A stretch of DNA of 64,000 nt, taken from contig JAFOFC010000011.1 of assembly GCA_017387515.1 (NCBI GenBank), forward strand, positions 1 to 64,000. The letters are read 5' to 3'. Origin of the DNA: Paludibacteraceae bacterium (GTDB taxonomy: Bacteria; Bacteroidota; Bacteroidia; Bacteroidales; Paludibacteraceae). The translations under genes and the position numbers were made by a program. The number at the start of each line of letters is the position of its first letter. Positions within the stretch are counted from its first letter, which is position 1. Shown here one piece after another: positions 54,457 to 63,090 of the stretch. Below the pieces are notes generated by a model, which saw only the letters and a program-made list of their open reading frames with translations, was not told where the DNA came from and did not search any database.

Positions 54457-54524
54457 AAAGGTTAACGTTTTTTTTGTTAAGTAGATTGTGCTAGGTTATC
54501 AACTAATTTACTTACTTTTGTAGT

Positions 54525-55331
54525 ATGAAGAAGAAAAGAAAAATAAATAAAAACAAATGGATGATCCAACTATTGTTGGCCGCTTTACTGGTAGGAGGCG
54601 CTTGGTATCACAATAGTTGTCAGCGTTCTACCTATCCAACTAGTCAAGTAGAATTGCCACAGTTGCAAACCTCGGTAGTATCGCAAGAAATTGTGCACGA
54701 GGCTTATACCGTATCGTATAACAGCGATTGGAAATTGCCTAACTGGGTGGCGTACGAGTTAACAGCGCAAGAGGTGGCTGGCGAATTGCCTCGTACCGAT
54801 CATTTTTACCCCGACCCCATGGTAGTGGGTAAACAGGCCGAAAATAGCGATTATCGTAAATCGGGTTACGATAGGGGGCATATGGCGCCTGCTGCCGATA
54901 TGAAATGGAGCGAAACCGCCATGCGCGAGTCGTTTTATTTTACCAACATTTGTCCGCAAATTCACAACCTAAATGCTGGTATTTGGCAAGATTTTGAGGA
55001 TTGTGGTCGCAAATGGGCCAATCAGTACGGCAGTGTGTATATTGTTTGTGGTCCGGTTGTAAAGGATAATAAGTTGGGTACGATAGGCGATAATCAAGTG
55101 GTGGTGCCCGATGGTTTTTATAAGGTGTTTTTGGTAAATGTTAATGGCAGGTACGAAGCCTTGGGTTTGCTTTTTGACCATGTGTCGGGCCGAAAGAAAA
55201 TGAAAAATTATGCTTGTAGTGTCGATTCGGTAGAAAAAGTAACGGGCATTGATTTCTTTTATCGATTACCTAACGATGTAGAAAGCAGGGTAGAGGCGCA
55301 AGTAAACTATTCCGTTTGGGGTTTTAAATAA
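54525..55331 (+). CDS. DNA/RNA non-specific endonuclease (NUC1 family)
   Basis: A 268-residue exported nuclease with an N-terminal hydrophobic anchor (about residues 12-28). The active-site motif DRGHMAPAAD and the later FTNICPQ with its metal-binding asparagine are intact. NUC1 enzymes cut DNA and RNA without sequence preference. It may be used for nutrient nucleotides. A -7 TACTTTTG at 54513-54520 lies only 4 nt before the ATG. Confidence 0.93.
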   Translation: MKKKRKINKNKWMIQLLLAALLVGGAWYHNSCQRSTYPTSQVELPQLQTSVVSQEIVHEAYTVSYNSDWKLPNWVAYELTAQEVAGELPRTDHFYPDPMVVGKQAENSDYRKSGYDRGHMAPAADMKWSETAMRESFYFTNICPQIHNLNAGIWQDFEDCGRKWANQYGSVYIVCGPVVKDNKLGTIGDNQVVVPDGFYKVFLVNVNGRYEALGLLFDHVSGRKKMKNYACSVDSVEKVTGIDFFYRLPNDVESRVEAQVNYSVWGFK

Positions 55332-55350
55332 TCAGATATTAGTTATAAAC

Positions 55351-55388
55351 ACTAAAAAAAGCTTCGGATTCTCCGAAGCTTTTTTAGT
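55351..55388. terminator. Terminator after the NUC1 gene
   Basis: ACTAAAAAAAGCTTCGGA pairs with TCCGAAGCTTTTTTAGT around a 2-3 nt loop, with runs on both sides. Confidence 0.88.
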
Positions 55389-55395
55389 ATACACA

Positions 55396-55440
55396 AGCGA
55401 CAAGTGACAAGTGACAAGTGACTAGTCGCGTAGCGACTTA
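55396..55440. repeat. Micro-repeat cluster beside the MFS gene
   Basis: CAAGTGA occurs three times, then GACTAGTC and the hairpin GTCGCGTAGCGAC, whose right arm runs into the stop codon of the MFS gene. It resembles the cluster at 49044-49127 before the rny stop. Confidence 0.6.
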
Positions 55441-56871
55441 TTTTTTATCTTTTACGGCAATCCAAAGAATACCAGAGATAGCCAAGCATACGGCGCAAAT
55501 AGCAAAGATGATTGATTTGTCTGCTGCTGCATTTACAATCTCGCCCATTTTGCCCGATGCAACCAATTGTGGCAATACTACAGATAGGTTGAAGATACCC
55601 ATGTACAAGCCCATTTTGCTTTGATCTACGCGTTCGCTCATAATAGCAAATGGAAGCGATACCAACGATGCCCAACCAATACCTACCAAGCACAACGATG
55701 CAAAGAATACGTAAATGTTTGAACCAAAGAAGTAGATAAGCGCATAACCCAATGCCATAAGCAAGATAGAACCGGTGTGGGTTTTAGACATGCCCGATTT
55801 TTTAGCAATAACGTTCAATACCAATACAGGTAGAAGCGCACCAATTAAGTCACGAACCAAGAAAGCCCACGAGTTAACCGAAGCAAATGAATCGGCAGAA
55901 ATACCACTGATGATGTTTGATACATAGAAGAACATGTATACGTTCATGGTTTGAACGCCCCACCAGGTAAATGAGTGAGCCAATAAGATTTTTTGGAATT
56001 GGTTGTTGTTTTCGGTGCTGCGAGTAACGTTAAATAGTACAGCTAGAATGGCTAAAATTTGAATAGCAACGCAAGCTACTTCTACGTAGTCTAGGCCAAA
56101 AATATTGCCACCTACACCTAAACCAAATAGGGTGTCGATGATAAAGTAAATACCATAAATTAGGAAACCTGCTAGTGGAAGAATAGTTTCTATCATGTCT
56201 TTGATAGACGATTTTTCTTGCTTAACAGCAGCTGCGTCTTCTTCGTTAGCTAGTTCGCGAGGTTCTTGAATAAAGAAAATAGGAAGTACGGTAAACAATA
56301 CGGCAATAACAGCACCTACATAAATAAGTACTTCGTTGCCCAAAATAACCGAAATTAAGTAAGCCAATACACCAAAGGTGCCCGATACGGTTTGCATCCA
56401 GGTAAAACCAGAACTACGTTGTTCTTTGGTGGTACAGTCGGCTACTAGCGAACGGGTAGGGTTGAAACTTACGTTAATAGCAAGGTCTAAGGTAAGTGCA
56501 ACTGCTACTGCAATGGCCAACAAACCTTCTGCTCCGCCCATACCAAACATTTTTTGGACAATTTCTAGGTTAGGAAGGGCCAATAACATCATGCCAGTTA
56601 AAATACCACCCAAAATAACCCAAGGACGACGACGACCGCCCATAAACCAAAGTTTGTCCGAAACGGCACCTACAATGGGTTGTGCAATGATACCGGCAAT
56701 AGGACCTGCCGCCCATACAATACCAATTTCGTGAATGTCAAGACCATACTTGGTTGAAAGAATCCAGCTTAATGCTGCAATTTGTACCGAAAGGCCAAAT
56801 CCCATAGCGGTTGCTGGAAGCGATAGAAGAGCATAGAACCATGTCTTCATCTTTTTTTGTGCTTCTAACAT
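55438..56871 (-). CDS. MFS transporter, SLC45/sucrose-permease-like
   Basis: A 477-residue membrane protein with 12 segments. The motif SDKLWFMGGRRRPWVILGG between helices 2 and 3, and AVALTLDLAINVSFNPTRSL after it, are typical of the GPH/SLC45-like sugar:cation symporters. The likely substrate is a disaccharide such as sucrose or maltose. A -7 TATCTTTG is at 56910-56917 on the minus strand. No sugar-hydrolase gene is nearby. Confidence 0.9.
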   Translation of the reverse strand: MLEAQKKMKTWFYALLSLPATAMGFGLSVQIAALSWILSTKYGLDIHEIGIVWAAGPIAGIIAQPIVGAVSDKLWFMGGRRRPWVILGGILTGMMLLALPNLEIVQKMFGMGGAEGLLAIAVAVALTLDLAINVSFNPTRSLVADCTTKEQRSSGFTWMQTVSGTFGVLAYLISVILGNEVLIYVGAVIAVLFTVLPIFFIQEPRELANEEDAAAVKQEKSSIKDMIETILPLAGFLIYGIYFIIDTLFGLGVGGNIFGLDYVEVACVAIQILAILAVLFNVTRSTENNNQFQKILLAHSFTWWGVQTMNVYMFFYVSNIISGISADSFASVNSWAFLVRDLIGALLPVLVLNVIAKKSGMSKTHTGSILLMALGYALIYFFGSNIYVFFASLCLVGIGWASLVSLPFAIMSERVDQSKMGLYMGIFNLSVVLPQLVASGKMGEIVNAAADKSIIFAICAVCLAISGILWIAVKDKK

Positions 56872-57201
56872 AGTATTTAAAATTTAGTGAATAAATGCTG
56901 ATTAATTCACAAAGATAAATAAAAAAAATGAAACTTGTGTATTTTTTGTATCGGCGCTTCATCTTCCGACTTGGTTTCCGGTCGGAATTTTTTCAAGTAG
57001 CGAGCGCAGAGGCAAGTTTACTTGACTATGCCGAGTCACGAGAAAAAACATGGAATAATTACACATACAAAAACTACAAAATGTGAACTCGCTTCGCTCA
57101 AACAACACATTTTGCTTAACGTTTTTGCACATATAAATCTTTTTCCGACCTCCACCAAATGTCGTCAGATTGAATCGCCTCACCGCCTCACCGAATCACC
57201 A
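56872..57201. other. Intergenic repeat element, copy 1
   Basis: No gene is seen. From 56951 the stretch resembles 59281 onward: it has TCGGCG, CGGAATTTTT 32 nt later, a stem AAAATGTG (57078-57085) with CACATTTT (57106-57113) around a 20-nt loop holding CGCTTCGCTC, then CTTAACG and later ATCGCCTCACCG. It lies between the MFS gene and engB. Confidence 0.65.
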
Positions 57202-57792
57202 TTACGAAAGAATCTCCTCTATGTACGCGAGCAATTCTTCGCGGCCGGTTTTGTTCTCGGACGAGGTGATGAACATAGGGGGCAACGATTCCCACGATTG
57301 TAGTAGGTGCTTTTTATAGGTTTCAACGTTGCGTAGGCAAGCGGTTTTAGATAATTTGTCAACTTTGGTAAAGACAATAGAAAATGGTACGCCAATTTCG
57401 CCCAACCAATTGATAAATTCGGTATCGATGCGTTGGGGTTCGTGGCGGCTGTCAATCAATACAAATAGGTTGGTAAGTTGTTCGCGTTTGTCAATGTAGT
57501 TTTTTATCATACCCTCTAAGGTATCGCGTTTTTTCTTGCCTACTTGCGCATAACCGTAACCAGGTAAATCGACTAGGTGCCATTGCTCGTTAATTAAAAA
57601 ATAATTGATAAGCAAGGTTTTACCAGGTTTAGAACTGGTCATGGCCAATCCTTTTACCCCGGTTAGCATGTTAATAAGCGACGATTTGCCTACGTTCGAT
57701 CTTCCTATAAAAGCAAACTCGGGTAGGTGTGTGCTGGGGCATTTGCTTATGCTGGGGCTACTTTGTACAAAGGTGGCAGATTGTATTTTCAT
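57202..57792 (-). CDS. engB: Ribosome biogenesis GTP-binding protein EngB (YsxC/YihA)
   Basis: A 196-residue EngB GTPase. It has the G1 motif GRSNVGKS, the G3 motif DLPGYGYA, and the G4 motif TKVDK. It is needed for large-subunit ribosome assembly. Its start codon overlaps the stop of the SSS gene by 4 nt (ATGA), so both are translated from one message. Length is normal. Confidence 0.95.
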   Translation of the reverse strand: MKIQSATFVQSSPSISKCPSTHLPEFAFIGRSNVGKSSLINMLTGVKGLAMTSSKPGKTLLINYFLINEQWHLVDLPGYGYAQVGKKKRDTLEGMIKNYIDKREQLTNLFVLIDSRHEPQRIDTEFINWLGEIGVPFSIVFTKVDKLSKTACLRNVETYKKHLLQSWESLPPMFITSSENKTGREELLAYIEEILS

Positions 57793-59180
57793 GATTTTTT
57801 AATGACTAATAATCCTACAAAGGTAATGAATCCGTTTAATAATAGCAATTCGTAACCCAGGGCATTGTGCGTTATCCATTGCAAAAGTAAGCAACAAATG
57901 GGGGCAATAAGGGCAATGATTGGCACCCATTTATCGTGTATTTGATAGCGGGTAAACAAGCCAAAGGTAAAGATGCCCAGCAAAGGTCCGTAGGTGTACG
58001 ATGCTATGTTAAACAAGGTGTCTAGTAAATTTTGGTTGCCCATGTAGTAAAATCCCCAAAGTAGTAAGATAAAGCCTAGGCAAACGCAGGCGTGGGTTAT
58101 TTTGCGGCGTTTTTCGGATGTTTTAGCATCAGATGGGGGTAAAAAATCGATGTTAATGGCGGTGGTGATGGATATAAGGGCCGAATCGCTGCTAGAGCAG
58201 GTGGCGGCTACAATGCCCAAGGTAAAAAGCAAGATGGCAACGGGCGAGAAAAATCCACTTTCTATGGCGGTGGTAACCAATTGGTCGGAGGCTGTGGGTT
58301 GCGCTATGCTATTTTGGTGTAAAAGCATGACTAGGCATGCGCCTAAAAACAAAAAGGCCAAGTTTACGGGAATAAACGAGAAACCATAGCAGTACATGTT
58401 TTTTTGGGCATCGCGTAAGGTTTTGCAACTTAGGTTTTTTTGCATCATGTCTTGGTCTAATCCTGTCATGGTTAGGGTAATAAACATGCCGCTAATGACC
58501 CACTTAAAAAAGTTGTTTTTGGGTACCCAATCCCATTGGGTGTAGGGGTAACTTTGCCAGGGGAATGCTTCTAGTTGGCTGCTGCTTTCCCATAACAATA
58601 GGCAAAGTGCCACTAAAATGCATAGGGTTTGCAAGGCATCGGTCCAAACAATGGTACGAATGCCTGCTTGGCTGGTGTATAGGTAAATAATGCCCATCCA
58701 AATGGCAATGGTAAGGGGAAAGGGTACGCCCAATGGTTGGAATACCATATGTCCTAAAATAAGGGCTGCGGCGTACAATCGGATGCCTGCGCCTAGGGTG
58801 CGTGATAGCAAAAAGTAAAAGCTGCCTGTTTTTTGGCTGGTGGTTCCAAAGCGTTGGCCTAGGTATTGATAAATACTGGTTACTTGTAGTTTGTAATAAA
58901 GGGGCAGTAATACATGTGCTACTAGCAAATAGCCTAACGAGAAGCCTACTACCAGTTGCATATAGGTGTAGCCCGATTGCATAACCATGCCGGGTACCGA
59001 CACAAACGTAATGCCCGAAAGCGATGCGCCCAACATGCCAAATGCCACTATGTACCAAGGCGATTGCTTGCCGCCTAGGTAAAACGAGGCGTTGTTGTTG
59101 TGCTTTTTACCGGCATAGCCTATGCCCAGTAGCAGCAAAAAGTACAATCCTATAATTAATAGTAGGGTAAGAGGGTGCAT
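57789..59180 (-). CDS. Sodium:solute symporter (SSS family)
   Basis: A 463-residue membrane protein of the SSS family with 12-13 helices. The motif GRxFG-like [11 protein letters not shown] and the sodium site region in [16 protein letters not shown] are typical. The substrate is unknown. A -7 TACCTTTG lies at 59221-59228 on the minus strand. It is the first gene of an operon with engB, an uncommon link that seems to be positional only. Confidence 0.92.
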   Translation of the reverse strand: MHPLTLLLIIGLYFLLLLGIGYAGKKHNNNASFYLGGKQSPWYIVAFGMLGASLSGITFVSVPGMVMQSGYTYMQLVVGFSLGYLLVAHVLLPLYYKLQVTSIYQYLGQRFGTTSQKTGSFYFLLSRTLGAGIRLYAAALILGHMVFQPLGVPFPLTIAIWMGIIYLYTSQAGIRTIVWTDALQTLCILVALCLLLWESSSQLEAFPWQSYPYTQWDWVPKNNFFKWVISGMFITLTMTGLDQDMMQKNLSCKTLRDAQKNMYCYGFSFIPVNLAFLFLGACLVMLLHQNSIAQPTASDQLVTTAIESGFFSPVAILLFTLGIVAATCSSSDSALISITTAINIDFLPPSDAKTSEKRRKITHACVCLGFILLLWGFYYMGNQNLLDTLFNIASYTYGPLLGIFTFGLFTRYQIHDKWVPIIALIAPICCLLLQWITHNALGYELLLLNGFITFVGLLVIKKS

Positions 59181-59228
59181 TTTTTTGTTTAGTCAACGAA
59201 TTTCATATTGAAAATTTAGGCAAAGGTA

Positions 59229-59495
59229 CTTAAAATTTATTGAATTGTAATTTCGATTCCACGATTCATTAATTTCTGTTTCGGCGATGCATTCAAAGCC
59301 GACGCTCTTCGCGGAATTTTTGCTTTTCCTCGCTAAAAATGCGATGCCGCTTCGCTCTCTTGACGCATTTTCTTAACGCTCGTCATACACAAAAATGTAT
59401 TTCCGCTCAATCACGATGTCTTTTCATAGCATCGCCTCACCGACTAAACGACTAAACGCCTCAACGACTAAACGATTTAACCGATTAGTCAATAT
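59229..59495. other. Intergenic repeat element, copy 2, and micro-repeats
   Basis: No gene is seen. From 59281 it resembles the element at 56951. The stem AAAATGCG (59336-59343) pairs with CGCATTTT (59364-59371), again with a 20-nt loop holding CGCTTCGCTC, and is followed by CTTAACG. One base pair of the stem differs from copy 1 on both arms. After it, ACTAAACG repeats occur at about 59442-59472. Confidence 0.65.
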
Positions 59496-59526
59496 TTTGC
59501 AATTCCCCAAAAAATCCCTATATTTG
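59496..59526 (+). promoter_or_regulatory. Promoter of recR
   Basis: A -33 TTTG at 59496-59499 and a -7 TATATTTG at 59519-59526 with a 19-nt spacer. The leader would be about 19 nt to ATG 59552. Confidence 0.7.
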
Positions 59527-59551
59527 TCTGTTTGATGAATTTTTGTGTGGT

Positions 59552-60160
59552 ATGCAGTCTTATCCCTCGTTTTTATTAGAAAATGCCGTTAATCAGTTGG
59601 CAAAATTGCCTGGAATTGGCAAAAAAACAGCCCTTCGGTTGGCACTACATCTTTTAAAGCAAGATGCTAAAGATGTTTCCGATTTTGCTCAAGCCATTTT
59701 GTTGCTAAAAAATGAGGTAAAATATTGCAAGGTGTGTAAAAATATAGCCGATACCGATGTTTGTCAAATTTGTAGCGATGCATCGCGTCAAACCGACGTG
59801 GTTTGTGTGGTAGAAACCATCAAAGAAGTGATGTTGATAGAAAATACAGGTCAATTTAGGGGCTTGTATCATGTGTTGGGCGGGGTTATATCGCCTATTG
59901 ATGGCGTTCATCCCTCCGATTTGGAAATAGAAAGTTTGGTAGAACGTGTAAAAGCAGGTGGCGTAAAAGAGGTGGTATTGGCGCTTAGCACTACCATGGA
60001 GGGCGATACCACAGCCTATTACATTGCGCGTAAGTTGGCCGATGCTCACATTACCTTAACCACCATTGCGCGTGGCGTGTCGGTAGGCGACGAATTGCAA
60101 TATGCCGACGAACTTACCCTTGGTAAATCCATTATAAACAGAATTCCTTATTCAAAATAA
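59552..60160 (+). CDS. recR: Recombination protein RecR
   Basis: A 202-residue RecR. It has the N-terminal helix-hairpin-helix ([20 protein letters not shown]), the four-cysteine zinc finger (CKVC and CQIC) and the Toprim domain ([29 protein letters not shown]). With RecF and RecO it loads RecA at gaps. ATG 59552 is chosen because the longer frame from 59543 adds only three residues without a good start. It begins a four-gene run on the plus strand. Confidence 0.96.
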   Translation: MQSYPSFLLENAVNQLAKLPGIGKKTALRLALHLLKQDAKDVSDFAQAILLLKNEVKYCKVCKNIADTDVCQICSDASRQTDVVCVVETIKEVMLIENTGQFRGLYHVLGGVISPIDGVHPSDLEIESLVERVKAGGVKEVVLALSTTMEGDTTAYYIARKLADAHITLTTIARGVSVGDELQYADELTLGKSIINRIPYSK

Positions 60161-60162
60161 AT

Positions 60163-60582
60163 ATGAAAACAAACACAACCTTACAAATACACTATTATGC
60201 CTTGTATGTAGTGCTATTGGGTTTATTGGCATTGGCCCATTTTAAATTTGCTTGCGATCCTTTGTGGGTATTGCCCAATACCGCATCCATGATGGTAAGT
60301 ACCATTAATATTTTGTTTTTATTGGCTATACCTTTGATGTTTAAGCTGTTTGCTGTAAAAGTAAAAGCCACTTCTACCACGCAAATCTATGCTAAATGGG
60401 CTTTGGTGCAAATGTACTTAATTGCTATTCCGGCGTTATCGTCTGTTATTGTATATGCCTTAATAGCCGATAAAACAGCCTTATATTGCTATTTAATTGC
60501 TTTTATATCGCTTGTTTTTTGCAAACCTACCAAGCAAAAATGGATGTATTATCAACAAAACGAACAAAAAGAAGCTAATTAA
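60163..60582 (+). CDS. Small membrane protein of unknown function
   Basis: A 139-residue protein with four hydrophobic segments (about residues 10-28, 38-60, 72-95 and 100-120) and a charged C-terminus (QQNEQKEAN). No family was recognised with certainty. It starts 3 nt after recR and stops 14 nt before the next gene, so it belongs to the recR operon. It resembles small Bacteroidales membrane proteins found in the same neighbourhood. Confidence 0.7.
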   Translation: MKTNTTLQIHYYALYVVLLGLLALAHFKFACDPLWVLPNTASMMVSTINILFLLAIPLMFKLFAVKVKATSTTQIYAKWALVQMYLIAIPALSSVIVYALIADKTALYCYLIAFISLVFCKPTKQKWMYYQQNEQKEAN

Positions 60583-60596
60583 TAGGAGGTAAAGGT

Positions 60597-61016
60597 ATGA
60601 ATAATGTGATAGCTGTAGATTTTGATGGTACCATTGTTACCCACGAATACCCACGCATAGGAAAAGAAATTCCTTTTGCCATAGAAACCCTTATTCGCTT
60701 GCAACGCGAAGGGTATCGCCTTATTTTATGGACGGTACGTTCGGGTAAATTATTGGATGAAGCGGTTGATTATTGCAAAAGCAAAGGTCTTGAGTTTTAT
60801 GCCGTTAATGCAAACTTTGACAACGAACCTTTTGATGCCAATGATAGTAGAAAAGTAAATGCTAATATCTACATAGACGACCGTCAGGTAGGTGGATTGC
60901 CCGATTGGGGCATTATTTACCAAATGGTTAAAGGTACTTGCGTTCCCCAATACAATACCCAATATGTTCAACCTAAATCAAAAGGTTTTTGGGCTCGTTT
61001 AAAAGCATCATTTTAG
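60597..61016 (+). CDS. HAD-like hydrolase, BT0820 type
   Basis: A 139-residue protein of the HAD superfamily with the nucleophile motif DFDGTIV near the start, the second motif WTVRSGK and the C-terminal IDDRQ motif with the metal-binding aspartates. It resembles the Bacteroides BT0820 protein, a small phosphatase-like protein of unknown substrate. The start has a rare strong Shine-Dalgarno, AGGAGGT, at about 60584-60590. It belongs to the recR-linked run. Confidence 0.88.
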   Translation: MNNVIAVDFDGTIVTHEYPRIGKEIPFAIETLIRLQREGYRLILWTVRSGKLLDEAVDYCKSKGLEFYAVNANFDNEPFDANDSRKVNANIYIDDRQVGGLPDWGIIYQMVKGTCVPQYNTQYVQPKSKGFWARLKASF

Positions 61017-61031
61017 GGTTAACTGTGTACC

Positions 61032-61547
61032 ATGTATTTAAAAAATAACTGCATTCAACTTAGGGCTATAGAACCCACCGATATCGATTTTTTGTATCGC
61101 ATAGAAAACGATTCGGCTAATTGGCAAACGGGTAATGTGCATTTGCCCCTATCGCGTGCTACGTTGTTGGCCTATTTGCAGCAGCCGCCCTTGGATGTAT
61201 TTATGGCTGCCGATTTAAAGTGGATGATTACTTTGTTGGACGGTACGCCTGTAGGTATGTTAGATATTAACAACATCGATCATTTTCATAAGCGGGCCGA
61301 GGTGGGCATTTTTATTGATGCGGATTTTAGAAAACAAACCTACGCGCTTCAGGCCTTAACATTGCTTGCCGATTATGCTAAAAACTACATCGGTTGGCAT
61401 CAAATAACGGCCATTGTGGCACAAAAAAATACCGCTTCGCACCGGTTGTTCCAAAAAATGGGCTTTGTGCAAAGCGGTATAGTTAAAGATTACTTTAAAA
61501 CCACTGATGGTTTTGAAGATGCCTTCTTTTATCAATTGGTTTTGTAA
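61032..61547 (+). CDS. GNAT acetyltransferase, RimJ/RimL/SpeG-like
   Basis: A 171-residue acetyltransferase. The start IQLRAIEPTDIDFLYRIEND (in part), the centre RAEVGIFIDADFRKQTYALQ and the end NTASHRLFQKMGFVQSG are typical of the RimL/SpeG-like GNAT group. A polyamine or a ribosomal protein could be the substrate. It starts 15 nt after the HAD gene. Its last 16 nt overlap the end of the converging purE gene. Confidence 0.88.
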   Translation: MYLKNNCIQLRAIEPTDIDFLYRIENDSANWQTGNVHLPLSRATLLAYLQQPPLDVFMAADLKWMITLLDGTPVGMLDINNIDHFHKRAEVGIFIDADFRKQTYALQALTLLADYAKNYIGWHQITAIVAQKNTASHRLFQKMGFVQSGIVKDYFKTTDGFEDAFFYQLVL

Positions 61548-62038
61548 GTATATTTTACTTCTTTCAACGCCTCGTTAGCTTTTACAATCTTATTTTTCAA
61601 GTTGTTTTTGTAAGCGGCAAATTGCTCGTTAAGTTTTTCGTCCGACAACGCTAGCATTTGTACTGCCAATAAACCTGCGTTCATGGCTCCGTTGATGGCT
61701 ACGGTGGCAACGGGAATTCCGGGAGGCATTTGTACCATGGCTAGTAGCGCGTCCATGCCTTCTACGCTCGATTTAATGGGTACTCCAATAACGGGTAGGG
61801 TAGTCATAGAGGCAATAACGCCTGCCAAGTGGGCCGCCATACCTGCTGCTGCAATAATTACTTTGATGCCTCTGCCTGCTGCATGTTGGGCAAAGTCGGC
61901 CACTTCGTCTGGGGTGCGGTGTGCCGATAGCGCGTGCATCTCAAATGGAATGGCAAATTCTTCTAATACTTGGGCTGCTTTTTCCATAATGGGCAAATCG
62001 CTGGTGCTGCCCATAATAATACTTACTACTGGTTTCAT
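61532..62038 (-). CDS. purE: N5-carboxyaminoimidazole ribonucleotide mutase
   Basis: A 168-residue class I PurE. It has the GSTSDLPIMEKA phosphate site, SAHRTPDEV with the catalytic histidine, and AGMAAHLAGVIAS. It converts N5-CAIR to CAIR in purine synthesis. purK is not in the window. The EEP-family gene precedes it by 2 nt on the same strand. Full length. Confidence 0.97.
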   Translation of the reverse strand: MKPVVSIIMGSTSDLPIMEKAAQVLEEFAIPFEMHALSAHRTPDEVADFAQHAAGRGIKVIIAAAGMAAHLAGVIASMTTLPVIGVPIKSSVEGMDALLAMVQMPPGIPVATVAINGAMNAGLLAVQMLALSDEKLNEQFAAYKNNLKNKIVKANEALKEVKYTYKTN

Positions 62039-62040
62039 AT

Positions 62041-63090
62041 CTATTTAATGTTACATTGTAATTCTATGGGGTAATGATCGGAATAAGGTTGTTTATTAAT
62101 GCCAAAAGATAATGGCTCTATGTGCTTATCTGCAAAGATATAATCTATTCTAAAATGATACAACCCCTCGTGAAACGTATTGCCAATGCCCGATTGTAGG
62201 TGTAAAAAGGTGTCGGTGTCGTCTTGGGCAATGGTTCGGTATACGTACGATGTGGCAACGTCATTTAAGTCGCCGCACACCAAGGTGGCGCAAGTGCTGT
62301 CTTTTAAGGCCGCTACAAGTTCGGCTTGCTTGCCTCTTTTTTGCGATGCTTGGGCTAGTTTGTTATAGATGCGTCGAATGATGTTGGTTTTTTCGTCGCT
62401 TTTATAAATGTCCTTTTCTTCGCGCGTTAAACGGTTCGATTCTAGGTAGCAGTTAATCACTTGCAGGGTGTCGTTGTTTACTTTTATCCACGACGATATG
62501 GCAGCGTGCGATTTAGAATCGATGGGGGCAATTTCTTGTTTTATAATGGGGTATTTAGAAAAAGTAGCAATCCCTTTGTGCATACGCTTTCCTTGATGGG
62601 TAAAGTAGATGTGATGGTAGGGGTATTGGCTCAGTGTTTGGGTAAGTTTAGCTAGGGTATGTGTATTTTCTGGTAATACCAAAAGTTCTTGTATGCATAA
62701 AATATCGGCCTGATTTTCTTGTAGATACAACAATGCATTGGGTTCGTCTTTGTCGTAAAAATTAAAGTAATGCACGTTATAACTAGTAACGGATAGCGTT
62801 GGGGTAGTGGCGGGCTGTTGGCCAGAAAAACCAAAACTCTTTACGATGTTGGGTATAGAAAGCAGCAAAATAATAAACACCCACAAGAATGTATAGAACT
62901 GCCTGCGTATTAGGCATATAACGGCACAAAGGATAGAAAAAATAAGGGCATACGGAAAGGCTAAATTTAAGCTGCTTATGATGTTAAATGGCGATTGGGG
63001 TGGAATGTATGGAATAAGCAACGTTACCGCCAAAATAGCAGTGGCAGTAAAGCTAATCAATATCCATAATATGTTACCCAGGCGTTTCAT
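62041..63090 (-). CDS. Endonuclease/exonuclease/phosphatase family membrane protein
   Basis: A 349-residue protein. The first 90 residues hold about three hydrophobic helices. The EEP domain follows with SYNVHYFN, LCIQELLV (catalytic glutamate), CGDLNDVATS and YSDHYPI (final histidine). The substrate could be DNA, RNA or a phosphoester lipid; related Bacteroidota proteins have no assigned role. It overlaps the rhomboid gene by 4 nt upstream and is 2 nt from purE, so three genes are in one operon. Confidence 0.9.
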   Translation of the reverse strand: MKRLGNILWILISFTATAILAVTLLIPYIPPQSPFNIISSLNLAFPYALIFSILCAVICLIRRQFYTFLWVFIILLLSIPNIVKSFGFSGQQPATTPTLSVTSYNVHYFNFYDKDEPNALLYLQENQADILCIQELLVLPENTHTLAKLTQTLSQYPYHHIYFTHQGKRMHKGIATFSKYPIIKQEIAPIDSKSHAAISSWIKVNNDTLQVINCYLESNRLTREEKDIYKSDEKTNIIRRIYNKLAQASQKRGKQAELVAALKDSTCATLVCGDLNDVATSYVYRTIAQDDTDTFLHLQSGIGNTFHEGLYHFRIDYIFADKHIEPLSFGINKQPYSDHYPIELQCNIK

